A stretch of 45,931 nt of DNA from Enterobacteriaceae bacterium UBA2655 (GTDB lineage: Bacteria > Pseudomonadota > Gammaproteobacteria > Enterobacterales > Enterobacteriaceae), in contig DENB01000086.1 in assembly GCA_002359495.1 (NCBI GenBank), forward strand, positions 1 through 45,931. The letters run 5' to 3'. Both the position numbers and the translations under genes were made by a program. Below the pieces are notes generated by a model. It was not told the DNA's origin. It ran no database searches and saw only the letters and a list, made by a program, of their open reading frames with translations. Each line of letters opens with the position of its first letter. Positions within the stretch are counted from its first letter, which is position 1. This document shows, one piece after another, positions 15,068 to 22,626 of the stretch.

Positions 15068-16452
15068 TCGCTAATCAGCGTGACGCCATATTTCGCGCCG
15101 TAGCGTCGGATGCCGTCGATCGCCTTCTCCACGCTGAGCGGCGGCGGCGGTTGAAACAACGGCGCGCTGGCGCGCAGCGCTTTGTCATACTCGGTCAGGG
15201 TGGCGAAATCGCGCGGGAAGCGTTCTTTATCCACGCCGATAAAAGCGCCCTCTTCGCTGGCGTAATCCAGCAGCTGTTGCCAGCGCTCAACCGGCGCCAG
15301 GCCGATGCTTTCCGTGCCGTGGGAAAACAGCATCATATCGATATGACGAAAGCGCGGCTGTTTTTCGAGGAAGCGTTGCAGAACGGCGGCGGAAGGCTCG
15401 GTGCAAAACAGCAGCCAGAACGGAATCGCATGCTGGCACATTGTGGTCCAGGGATCCATCAGCAGGAAATTATCCACCACCAGCCGCGTCGGCAAAATTC
15501 CCGCAGATAAGTACCAGTCGCGATAGATTTCGGCGACGACGTAGCTGAGCGCCTCTGGCTCGCGGTAGCGCAGCTCCAGCAGACGCCAGCCCTGGCTTTT
15601 CGCCAGCTGTTTCAGCGGCGCCAGCAGATAGCCGTCAAAGCCCCACTCCGCTTCCGGTACGCTATCCGTGGTCGTTGGCGGGTCCCATTTTTCCCGTTTG
15701 ACGCCATAGCGCGCCAGATACTCCGCGACGCGCGGACCGCCCTGAAAATATTCCCGCTCGGTCGCGCCACCGGGCGCGCCGAACTGAAAGAACGAGCGGT
15801 TGGTGGTGCGGGTGACCGGCCATTGCAGCGTGCAGTTATTCACGAACAGCGTCGCGCCCGCCGGCAGCGAACGCATGAGAAATTCGCTGAACGCCAGCGG
15901 CAGCGCGCGCTGCTTCAGCCGAAAGTAGCTCATCTGATCGAGCATCAGCCGATCCTGATTCGGATCCTGCATATGATGCACCGCCAGATGCGGCGAGGCG
16001 GCCAGCAAGGCGTCCGCCACCGGTTTGCCGCGTTCAAAACCTGCCGGCGCATCATCAGGATCGTTATGCAGCGCGCGCACCGGACAGAGAAAGGTTTGCG
16101 GCAGCCAGGGGGTTTTCATCGCCGCCGCCAGATGGGTCAGCGCGCCGTTTGAGGAGCCGACAAAGGCGGCCGGATAGCGCTGCTGCGGATAGGCGTTCGC
16201 CATCCATTCGGCGATGCCTTCAATATCCAGATTGCCCGCCCGGCTCTGGGTAATCCCCTCGGCCATGCCGCCCACCGCATAGCCCCATTCCCGCAGGCGT
16301 TCGGGCAGTTTATTCAGCGCGGGCAGCAGATGATCGAGAGCGGGAGACTGGCTGGGGCTGTCGAAAGGGCGATCGTGCAAAGCAGAAGCCAGTGCCACCA
16401 GCATCGCGGCGGCAGAATCGAAACGAGCGATACCCTTTGGCGGTTTATTCAT
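15064..16452 (-). CDS. Uncharacterised protein with a hydrolase-like GSSNG motif
   Basis: A 462-residue protein I do not recognise by name. The start chosen is the ATG at 16452 (MNKPPKGIARFDSAA), which overlaps the end of the upstream hydrolase by 8 bp; an upstream ATG at 16482 would lie further inside that gene. The segment PAAFVGSSNGALTHLAAAM has the G-x-S-x-G pattern of an alpha/beta-hydrolase nucleophile elbow near residue 100, and FSHGTESIGL and NNCTLQWPVTRT are further conserved-looking blocks. There is no signal peptide and no clear membrane helix. Tight coupling to a true hydrolase gene suggests a shared lipid or ester substrate. Its stop interlocks with the convergent VOC gene. Confidence 0.75.
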   Translation of the reverse strand: MNKPPKGIARFDSAAAMLVALASALHDRPFDSPSQSPALDHLLPALNKLPERLREWGYAVGGMAEGITQSRAGNLDIEGIAEWMANAYPQQRYPAAFVGSSNGALTHLAAAMKTPWLPQTFLCPVRALHNDPDDAPAGFERGKPVADALLAASPHLAVHHMQDPNQDRLMLDQMSYFRLKQRALPLAFSEFLMRSLPAGATLFVNNCTLQWPVTRTTNRSFFQFGAPGGATEREYFQGGPRVAEYLARYGVKREKWDPPTTTDSVPEAEWGFDGYLLAPLKQLAKSQGWRLLELRYREPEALSYVVAEIYRDWYLSAGILPTRLVVDNFLLMDPWTTMCQHAIPFWLLFCTEPSAAVLQRFLEKQPRFRHIDMMLFSHGTESIGLAPVERWQQLLDYASEEGAFIGVDKERFPRDFATLTEYDKALRASAPLFQPPPPLSVEKAIDGIRRYGAKYGVTLISD

Positions 16453-17365
16453 GGCGGGCCTCTTGTTGAACGCGCTGCACAAACGGGCGAATCGCCCGAC
16501 AAAAACTCCAGGGATAGACGTAATTGAGCGTATGGGTGCCGTTGGGCAGCGTCAGCAGTTCGCCATTGGGCAACAGCGAGGCGAGTTCTTCGACCCAGCG
16601 GGCCGGGGCGACGATATCGCGCGAGCCATGCAGAATTAAGGTAGGCGCGGTGATATGCGGCAGGCGTCGCTCAATGCGGTCGCGCAGCATAAGCTGGAAC
16701 GTGCCGAAGGCGCGCCGCAGGCCCGCTTTGGCGTAATCGACGCGGGATATCTCGCCCGGCGGACGTTGCGTTTCCTGCTTGCCGTTACGCCAGTCGCGCC
16801 ATATCTGACGCGGCAGCGAGCGAGCATGGCGATCCACGGTCGGTCCCTGCAATACCAGACCGGCCACCGCGTCGGGATAGCGTACCGCCAGCGCCGCCAG
16901 CACCTGACAGCCGAAAGAGTTAGCGACCCAAACGGCGCATTCCAGCTTATTCTGCTGCAGCCACATCCAGAGCGCGTCGGCCAGCTGATCGACATTCAGC
17001 ACCGGTTCCGAATTGGGCAAGGCGCTGCCGCCGAATCCTGGCAGATCCGGCACCAGCACTTTATAGTCGCGACCCAGTGCCAGCGCTAAATCTTCCATCG
17101 CCCGTCCGGCCAGCACCAGGCCATGCACCAGCACCACCGGCAGTCCGGGCTTTTCATCAGGCGTCACGCGGGTAAACATGCGCCACGGCCCGACCTGCTG
17201 ATAATAGCCCGCCAGCCCGGCGCGATGGCTGTGCGCAGAGACGGGCGGCGTCTGTTTTAATTGCCGCCAGCGTTTTATGGCCCACAGCGCGCTTCCCATG
17301 CCAAGCACCACGCCCGCCATGATCGCGCCGTTACGCCCGGAATGGTCCGTTGCCGATCGCTTCAT
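16445..17365 (-). CDS. Alpha/beta-fold hydrolase, membrane-anchored
   Basis: A 306-residue alpha/beta hydrolase. Residues about 14-31 (AIMAGVVLGMGSALWAIK) form a likely N-terminal membrane anchor. The catalytic domain has VVLVHGLVLAGRAM (oxyanion loop), VPDLPGFGGS, the nucleophile Ser in WVANSFGCQ, the Asp in LHGSRDIVAP and the His in NGTHTLNY. The first glycine of the usual G-x-S-x-G is replaced by Ala, which occurs in some active members. The stop overlaps the start of the next gene by 8 bp, so the two are translationally coupled. The substrate is unknown. Confidence 0.87.
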   Translation of the reverse strand: MKRSATDHSGRNGAIMAGVVLGMGSALWAIKRWRQLKQTPPVSAHSHRAGLAGYYQQVGPWRMFTRVTPDEKPGLPVVLVHGLVLAGRAMEDLALALGRDYKVLVPDLPGFGGSALPNSEPVLNVDQLADALWMWLQQNKLECAVWVANSFGCQVLAALAVRYPDAVAGLVLQGPTVDRHARSLPRQIWRDWRNGKQETQRPPGEISRVDYAKAGLRRAFGTFQLMLRDRIERRLPHITAPTLILHGSRDIVAPARWVEELASLLPNGELLTLPNGTHTLNYVYPWSFCRAIRPFVQRVQQEARHE

Positions 17366-17484
17366 TCGCCGCTCCTCTCTCCGCCTGTTTCGATCAGTGT
17401 AGGCACAACGGCGTCGGCGCGCCCGGCCAGTAAAGTGACCGGGCGCACGAAGCGGAACGGGGTTCAGGCAGGCGGCAAGGCGTG

Positions 17485-18321
17485 TTAGCCGATTACATTA
17501 CGCAACCGGCCAATCTTTTCGATCTCCACTTCCACCACGTCGCCAGGGAACATAAACAGCGGCGGCACGCGTTTTTTGCCCACGCCGCCCGGCGAGCCGG
17601 TAATGATCACATCGCCCGGCGAAAGCGGACTGAAGGCGGAAACGTATTCAATGATGGCGGCGACTGAATGCACCATATTGCGGGTATTATCGTGCTGAAC
17701 TTCACGCTGATTCAGAAAAGTTCTGATCTCAAGCTGCTGCGGATCGCCAATCTCGTCAGCGGTGGTCATCCAGGGGCCGAAGCCGCCGGTTTCCGGCCAG
17801 TTTTTCCCGGCGGTGAACCAGGTAAACTGCATGTCGCGCACCGTGGCGTCCATAAAGCAGCTGTAACCGGCTACATGGTCCAGCGCGTCGGCAGCCGCCA
17901 CGCGATGCCCCGCTTTGCCGATAATGACCGCCATCTCGCCTTCGTAATCGAACTCCTGGGTGCTGGCGGGCTTTTTCAACGCGCTCTCATGCCCGGTCAG
18001 GGAATCGGCGAAGCGGATAAACAGCGTCGGGGCGTCCGTGGTCTGGTCGAACTCTTTGCGCTTATCGCCATAGTTCATGCCGACGCAAAAGATTTTGCCG
18101 GGATTTTCAATCACCGGCAGCAGTCGGATGGCGCTGAAGGGATAATCCGTTTCGCTATTCTGAAACGCAGCCAGATCGGCCAGCGAGGAGTTTTGCAGAA
18201 AGGTTTTCAGATCGGCGCAGCGTGCGCCGAGCCGTTGGCCCAGGTCCGTTACGCCGGTGGATTGCACAATACCGAAACTTTTTTTGTCCTGGTGGGGAAT
18301 GTAAAAGCTACAAAGCTGCAT
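17485..18321 (-). CDS. Fumarylacetoacetate hydrolase (FAH) family protein
   Basis: A 278-residue member of the FAH superfamily, which cleaves or isomerises acyl-pyruvate and related 2-oxoacids using a divalent metal. The typical blocks are present: IFCVGMNYGDKRKEF, DYEGEMAVIIGK (two metal-ligand Glu), GYSCFMDATVRDMQF (metal-ligand Asp), GPWMTT, and DVIITGSPGGVGKKRVPP. Ring-cleavage partner genes are absent here, so it may belong to a scattered pathway or act on oxaloacetate or acylpyruvates. The start ATG at 18321 gives MQLCSFYIPHQDKKSFG; the region upstream holds the AzuC-like gene on the same strand. Confidence 0.88.
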   Translation of the reverse strand: MQLCSFYIPHQDKKSFGIVQSTGVTDLGQRLGARCADLKTFLQNSSLADLAAFQNSETDYPFSAIRLLPVIENPGKIFCVGMNYGDKRKEFDQTTDAPTLFIRFADSLTGHESALKKPASTQEFDYEGEMAVIIGKAGHRVAAADALDHVAGYSCFMDATVRDMQFTWFTAGKNWPETGGFGPWMTTADEIGDPQQLEIRTFLNQREVQHDNTRNMVHSVAAIIEYVSAFSPLSPGDVIITGSPGGVGKKRVPPLFMFPGDVVEVEIEKIGRLRNVIG

Positions 18322-18462
18322 AGCGCCTCGTTGTTATTAAGAAATTTCCCGTGCAGGGTAACAAAAACTGATGTCGCTATTGATATGATTTTCTTTCAGA
18401 AGATGACATTGGGGCGCCGGAGACGGCAAAAAGCGGGGGAAAGCAGGGAAAAACGTAAATTT

Positions 18463-18496
18463 GATAATCACCGGTCGATCCCTGACCGCGATTATC
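18463..18496 (-). terminator. Strong hairpin after the AzuC-like small gene, likely terminator
   Basis: On the minus strand GATAATC and CGGTC pair with GACCG and GATTATC around a seven-base loop, giving a 12-bp stem with a small bulge. It starts 20 bp after the small ORF stop and is followed by AAATTTACGTTTTTCC, so it may terminate that transcript. It could also be the base-pairing part of a dual-function RNA. Confidence 0.55.
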
Positions 18497-18515
18497 GAGG
18501 GTTTCGGTGGGGCGC

Positions 18516-18593
18516 TTAGTTAAGCGCGCCCGGCGGCACGTGTTTAAACGTCTCAACGTAGGTACGAAACACATAGCTGAAAAATTTTTTCAT
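18516..18593 (-). CDS. AzuC-like 25-residue small protein
   Basis: A tiny gene starting at the ATG at 18593 with AGG seven bases upstream and ending at TAA 18516. The product begins MKKFFSYVFRTYV and ends TFKHVPPGALN: amphipathic, basic, with the TFK-x-VPPG signature I recall from E. coli AzuC (28 residues, TFKDVPPG), a peripheral inner-membrane protein encoded by the AzuCR dual-function RNA. The ending and size agree but the middle differs, and the locus differs from E. coli. The hairpin at 18463-18496 follows it. It lies between mntP and the FAH gene on the same strand; a long, AT-rich 125-bp leader separates it from mntP. Confidence 0.65.
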   Translation of the reverse strand: MKKFFSYVFRTYVETFKHVPPGALN

Positions 18594-18718
18594 AGCGGAC
18601 CTGGTATAAAATTTGTTGAAGAAATACGCGAAAATTATAACTGCAGCGCGTTTTTCAGGCAATAAATTTTGATCCATATCACAAAACAATAATTTTTTAC
18701 CGCAGAATGGAGAAAACC

Positions 18719-19291
18719 TTAACGGAACAGGCCCAAATGGTCTACCAAAATCGTGCAGCCGATGGCGATTAACACCACGCCGCCTAACACTTCCGCCCAT
18801 TTGCCCAGCACCGGACCGATAAAACGGCCGACCAGCACGCCGGTGGTGGCCATTACGGTGGTGGCCGCGCCGATGGTGATCGCGGTCATGATGATATTGA
18901 CCTGAAGAAAGGCCAGACCGACGCCCACCGCCATCGCATCCAGACTGGTGGCGACCGCCGTCATCGCCAGCACCATAAAGCCGTGTTGCTGAGGCGCCTC
19001 GCAGGGTTCGGCGGCGGTTTGACGAAAACCTTCCATCAGCATACGACCGCCGAGGAATGCCAGCAGACCAAAAGCGACCCAGTGATCCCACGCCATAATG
19101 TAGCGGCTGGCGGCCAGGCCGATGGCCCAGCCGATCAGCGGCGTCAGCATTTCGATGGTGCCGAAAATCAGGCCGGTGCGCAGCGCTTCCCTGAAGCCCG
19201 GACGATGCAGCGTCGCGCCTTTGCCAAGCGCTGCGGCAAAGGCGTCCATCGACATGCCTAAGGCCAGAATCAAGGTTGCAATAAAAGTCAT
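18719..19291 (-). CDS. mntP: Manganese exporter MntP
   Basis: A 190-residue inner-membrane manganese efflux pump with six hydrophobic helices in two repeats. Each repeat carries its characteristic acidic motif: [14 protein letters not shown] (residues 12-25) and [15 protein letters not shown] in the second half. Length matches the family (188 in E. coli). The ATG at 19291 has only a weak ribosome site. Upstream are a leader hairpin, a promoter (19373-19401) and an MntR box (19422-19443) about 65 bp before the predicted start, which fits activation by Mn-loaded MntR. I do not see the yybP-ykoY manganese riboswitch found before E. coli mntP. Confidence 0.96.
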   Translation of the reverse strand: MTFIATLILALGMSMDAFAAALGKGATLHRPGFREALRTGLIFGTIEMLTPLIGWAIGLAASRYIMAWDHWVAFGLLAFLGGRMLMEGFRQTAAEPCEAPQQHGFMVLAMTAVATSLDAMAVGVGLAFLQVNIIMTAITIGAATTVMATTGVLVGRFIGPVLGKWAEVLGGVVLIAIGCTILVDHLGLFR

Positions 19292-19302
19292 GGTTTTATA
19301 CC

Positions 19303-19333
19303 GCAGGCGGTTTTTATGCTGACATAAGCCTGC
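19303..19333 (-). promoter_or_regulatory. Hairpin in the mntP leader, next to the start codon
   Basis: GCAGGC and GCCTGC enclose TTATG and CATAA, forming two stacked stems with a short loop and ending 11 bases before the mntP ATG. The loop region contains a three-codon frame, ATG TCA GCA TAA. The stem may limit ribosome access to mntP. The role is inferred from position. Confidence 0.45.
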
Positions 19334-19372
19334 TTTCGCCGTGTTTATTGTTCAGGATTAAAAAGTGCGCGC

Positions 19373-19401
19373 AGTCTACCACGCATTCCCGGCGATAAAA
19401 A
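19373..19401 (-). promoter_or_regulatory. mntP promoter
   Basis: On the minus strand TTTTTA (-35, 19396-19401) and TAGACT (-10, 19373-19378) are 17 bp apart, with an extended TG element just before the -10. The weak -35 fits a promoter that needs an activator, and the MntR box lies 20 bp further upstream. Confidence 0.6.
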
Positions 19402-19421
19402 GACAACAAAATCAGGGATTT

Positions 19422-19443
19422 AAGTATAGCAAAGGCTATATTA
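19422..19443. promoter_or_regulatory. MntR box upstream of mntP
   Basis: The core TATAGC-AAAG-GCTATA at 19425-19440 is a palindrome nearly identical to the enterobacterial MntR site (CATAGC-AAAG-GCTATG type). MntR with manganese activates mntP in E. coli. A weaker half-site (GGCTATG) lies at about 19452 on the other side. Confidence 0.85.
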
Positions 19444-19623
19444 TATGACGCTGGCTATGACTATTGCTAAGTAAATGGAATAAAAGAGAAAACCGACGAT
19501 TGGCCGGCGCCGTTTCGTTGTTCTTTTCCGACGCAGGGTCCGTGGCGGCAAGCGCGCCGCCAGCATTGAACCCCGGCGCGGTTTACCGGAGAATGCAGCT
19601 CATGTTGTTCCGGAAGATTGATA

Positions 19624-19866
19624 ATGAAAAATCCTTTTGAAGCTCTGGTTGTTCCCGGCGGTATTTTGCTGCTTAGCTTTTTATCCGCGCTTTTGCTGCC
19701 CGCTCCTGCTTTCAGCGTGGCGTTAACCAAAGCGCTGATGGCGAACCTGCATATTCAAGATCTCAACCAGCTCTACACCATCGTTTTCTGCATCTGGTTT
19801 CTGCTGCTGGGTACGCTTGAATTCTTTGTGATTCGCTTTATCTGGCGGCGCTGGTTCCAGGCCTGA
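19624..19866 (+). CDS. Small two-helix membrane protein of unknown function
   Basis: An 80-residue protein (MKNPFEALVVPGG...) with two hydrophobic segments, about residues 9-36 and 53-73, and a basic end (IRFIWRRWFQA), so the C-terminus is probably cytoplasmic. The ATG at 19624 is chosen because GGAAG sits seven bases upstream; a TTG at 19618 would be too close to it. The leader contains a perfect 7-bp hairpin (TGGCGGC/GCCGCCA, 19543-19562). It is divergent from mntP, and the MntR box lies between them. I do not recognise the family. Confidence 0.7.
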   Translation: MKNPFEALVVPGGILLLSFLSALLLPAPAFSVALTKALMANLHIQDLNQLYTIVFCIWFLLLGTLEFFVIRFIWRRWFQA

Positions 19867-19935
19867 TTTCCTGCGCGCGCAACTTTTCTCGCCTGTGCCA
19901 GGCTTATCCTGACTATTACATTCGGGAGAGGCGAG

Positions 19936-20334
19936 ATGAAAAAAAGCATGCTGGCGCTGATAATGCCGTTATTCTGCACGCCGCTGTTGGCGGCGGAAAA
20001 CAGCGGATTCAAGCAGGAAGGCAAAGCGCCTGCGCCGGAAGACCAAACGGCGGGCTACCGCGCCGTGACCGATCTTCAGGACACCACGGCGGTGAACAAG
20101 CTGACCGGATTGCCGGACGGCGCGCCGGTATCGCTGATGGGCAACATCCTTCGTCAGACAGGCAAGCAAAGCTATTCATTACGCGATAAAACCGGCACGG
20201 TGCGTCTGGAAATCGATGAAAAGCGCTGGCAAGGCCAGGAAGTGAAGCCGGACGAACTGGTCTCGGTACGGGGCCGCCTGGTGAAAACCGGGAGCGAAAC
20301 TTACGTTCAGGTTAATAAGCTAAACAAGATGTAG
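19936..20334 (+). CDS. YgiW/YdeI-family periplasmic OB-fold stress protein
   Basis: A 132-residue exported protein of the BOF (bacterial OB-fold, PF04076) family, whose members (YgiW/VisP, YdeI) help in resistance to peroxide, cationic peptides and other stress. A signal peptide (MKKSMLALIMPLFCTPLLA, cut at about residue 19) is followed by the fold: VSLMGNILRQTGKQSYSLRD, TVRLEIDEKRWQGQEV, VSVRGRLVKTG and YVQVNKL. The ribosome site GGGAGAGGCG precedes the ATG. A terminator follows at 20344. It is 69 bp after the small membrane protein gene on the same strand. Confidence 0.9.
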   Translation: MKKSMLALIMPLFCTPLLAAENSGFKQEGKAPAPEDQTAGYRAVTDLQDTTAVNKLTGLPDGAPVSLMGNILRQTGKQSYSLRDKTGTVRLEIDEKRWQGQEVKPDELVSVRGRLVKTGSETYVQVNKLNKM

Positions 20335-20343
20335 CCTTGCGAG

Positions 20344-20368
20344 GCGCCCGACCGCATCGGGTGCTTTT
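20344..20368 (+). terminator. Rho-independent terminator after the OB-fold gene
   Basis: GCGCCCGA pairs with TCGGGTGC (two G-T pairs) around CCGCA, followed by TTTTCT. Confidence 0.8.
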
Positions 20369-20839
20369 CTATAACATAAGTGTAACAATGTTTTTACAGA
20401 AGTTGATGAAACATTGCGCAACATAAAAATCCCTCCTGCCTTCCTATGAAAAATAGCCATTAAAATTCAAAGCATTAAACAATTCCATCTGCCGTTTCGC
20501 TTTTTCCTTACGCATACTGAAAATCTACAATACCGCAACACAAGACCAGGATAACCTCCTGACTCCGCTATAAAAAATCCCTTATGTCATATGAGCAAAG
20601 ATGATTAATTCTTATGCTGAATCATTTCGGCATTTAAAATTTAAACAAACGTTTAAATCCGATGCGAGAATGTTATATTCGCCAGTCAAAGCATAACGTG
20701 CAGTTAACCCATCGTCAGGACGCGGTTAACCTGATTTTCTTAACCTTTGAGAAATAGCGCAACGCGCTCGGCAGAAGCGTGACTATTTCGCCTGCAAACC
20801 TGTCTGGCTTCAGGTCAACAGAAGAGGAGATGACGCCTC
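20369..20839. promoter_or_regulatory. AT-rich mqo control region
   Basis: This 471-bp region has no gene I can support and is much richer in A+T than its flanks. It contains the extended -10 TG-T-TATATT (20671-20679) with a weak -35 (GTTTAA, 20651-20656, 17 bp apart). A perfect 8-bp palindrome, ATTTAAAC-AAAC-GTTTAAAT (20639-20658), overlaps that -35. Downstream lie direct repeats GTTAAC at 20703 and 20725, two helical turns apart, and TTAACC at 20740, compatible with ArcA-type GTTA boxes; E. coli mqo is repressed by ArcA. These regulator names are inference. Confidence 0.5.
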
Positions 20840-22453
20840 ATGTGCAAATCAGCTGTAAATCTCACGCTCGCAATGAGTGCCATCGGCATGGACAAGGCGA
20901 ACGTTGCGGAACGTAAAGAGGTCGATGTGCTGCTTATCGGCGCGGGCGTCATGAGCGCCACGCTGGGCACATATCTTCAGGAACTGGAGCCGGACTGGGC
21001 CATTGAGATGGTGGAACGTCTCGATGCCGTGGCGGAAGAGTCCTCGAACGGCTGGAACAACGCCGGCACCGGCCATTCGGCGCTGGCCGAACTGAACTAT
21101 ACGCCGCAAAAAGCGGACGGCGCCATCGACATCATGAAAGCGGTGGCAATTAACGAGTCGTTTCAGATTTCCCGCCAGTTCTGGGCATATCAGGTGCAGA
21201 AAGGCAACCTGCATAACCCGAAAAGCTTTATCAACAGCACGCCGCACATGAGTTTCGTCTGGGGCGACGAGAATGTCGATTTCCTGCGTAAACGTTATCT
21301 CGCCCTGCAAAAAAGCACGCTGTTCCGCGGTATGGATTATTCCGAAGACCCGCAAATCATCGCCGACTGGATCCCGCTGGTGATGAATGGCCGCGACAGC
21401 AAACAGAAAGTGGCCGCGACCCGCACCGAAATCGGCACCGACGTTAACTTCGGCGAAGTGACGCGCCAGCTGATCGCCTCGCTGGAGCGCAAAGCCAACT
21501 TTCGTCTGCGCACCCGTCAGGAAGTGCGCGAGATTAAACGCCTCGGCGATGGACGCTGGCAGGTTACGCTGCTGTGCCTGGATCGGAATGAAACCCGCAC
21601 GCTCACGGCCCGCAATCTGTTTATCGGCGCGGGCGGCGCGGCGCTGACGCTGCTGCAAAAATCGGGCATCCCGGAAGCGAAACAGTATGCCGGCTTCCCG
21701 GTGGGCGGATCTTTTCTGGTTACGGAAAACCCGGAAGTGGTGAAGCGCCATATGGCGAAGGTCTACGGCAAAGCTTCGGTCGGCGCGCCGCCGATGTCGG
21801 TGCCGCATATCGATACCCGCGTGCTGGACGGCAAGCAGGTGCTGTTGTTCGGTCCGTTCGCCACCTTCTCGACCCGATTCCTGAAACAGGGATCGCTGCT
21901 GGATATGTTCGGCTCGATGACCCGCTCGAACTTTATGCCGATGATGCAGGTCGGCATGAAAAATTTTGACCTGGTGAAATATCTGGTGGATCAGGTGCTG
22001 CAAAATGACGGCGACCGGATGGAGGCGCTGCGCAACTATGTGCCGCAGGCGAAGCAGGAAGACTGGCGTCTGGTGACGGCCGGCCAGCGCGTACAGATTA
22101 TCAAAAAAGATGAAGAGCTGGGCGGCGTGCTGCGTCTGGGCACCGAAGTGGTGACTTCCGAAGACGGGACGATTTCCGCGCTGCTCGGCGCCTCGCCGGG
22201 CGCGTCCACCGCCGCGCCCATCATGCTGGAGCTGATGCAGAAGGTCTTTCCTGAGCAGATGGCGTCGCCGGAGTGGCAGACGAAGATCAAAGCGATTATC
22301 CCTTCCTGGGGCCGCAAGCTGAACGGCGACGTCGCCGCGACTGAGAAGGTGCTGGCTGAAACCAGCCGCATCCTGCAACTCGACTACGCGCCGGTGACGC
22401 CGATGGCCGCCAACGACGAAGCGCGCGAGACGGCGCACGTGGTGGGAAAGTAA
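20840..22453 (+). CDS. mqo: Malate:quinone oxidoreductase
   Basis: A 537-residue FAD-dependent, peripheral inner-membrane enzyme that oxidises malate to oxaloacetate and passes electrons to quinone. The FAD-binding motif [15 protein letters not shown] is at residues 29-43. Strong family blocks follow: [93 protein letters not shown] and [13 protein letters not shown]. The ATG at 20840 is preceded by AGGAG with a ten-base spacer; a start at 20873 is also possible. A terminator follows. The gene stands alone. Confidence 0.96.
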   Translation: MCKSAVNLTLAMSAIGMDKANVAERKEVDVLLIGAGVMSATLGTYLQELEPDWAIEMVERLDAVAEESSNGWNNAGTGHSALAELNYTPQKADGAIDIMKAVAINESFQISRQFWAYQVQKGNLHNPKSFINSTPHMSFVWGDENVDFLRKRYLALQKSTLFRGMDYSEDPQIIADWIPLVMNGRDSKQKVAATRTEIGTDVNFGEVTRQLIASLERKANFRLRTRQEVREIKRLGDGRWQVTLLCLDRNETRTLTARNLFIGAGGAALTLLQKSGIPEAKQYAGFPVGGSFLVTENPEVVKRHMAKVYGKASVGAPPMSVPHIDTRVLDGKQVLLFGPFATFSTRFLKQGSLLDMFGSMTRSNFMPMMQVGMKNFDLVKYLVDQVLQNDGDRMEALRNYVPQAKQEDWRLVTAGQRVQIIKKDEELGGVLRLGTEVVTSEDGTISALLGASPGASTAAPIMLELMQKVFPEQMASPEWQTKIKAIIPSWGRKLNGDVAATEKVLAETSRILQLDYAPVTPMAANDEARETAHVVGK

Positions 22454-22470
22454 ACCTCCGATCCTGACGA

Positions 22471-22498
22471 AAAGGCTCCGCAGCGCGGGGCCTTTTTT
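22471..22498 (+). terminator. Rho-independent terminator of mqo
   Basis: AAAGGC-T-CCGC pairs with GCGG-G-GCC around AGC and runs into TTTTTT. Confidence 0.9.
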
Positions 22499-22626
22499 CT
22501 TTCCGACGGCGAAAACGCCGATCCTGGTTGACTGCGCGTTTCTCTATTAGGGTTAGTAAGATTATTTTACTGCGCGGCAGCCCGGCTGGCGTGCGGACCC
22601 CTATCGCCGCCTGAGGAGGAACCTTT

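Noticed and set aside
19292..19421. yybP-ykoY manganese riboswitch before mntP
   Set aside because: I looked for its conserved core on the minus strand and did not find it; needs a covariance search to be certain.
20849..22438. 529-codon open frame antisense to mqo
   Set aside because: It is the shadow of the mqo codon bias at high GC; no ribosome site, Arg/His/Gln-rich nonsense composition.
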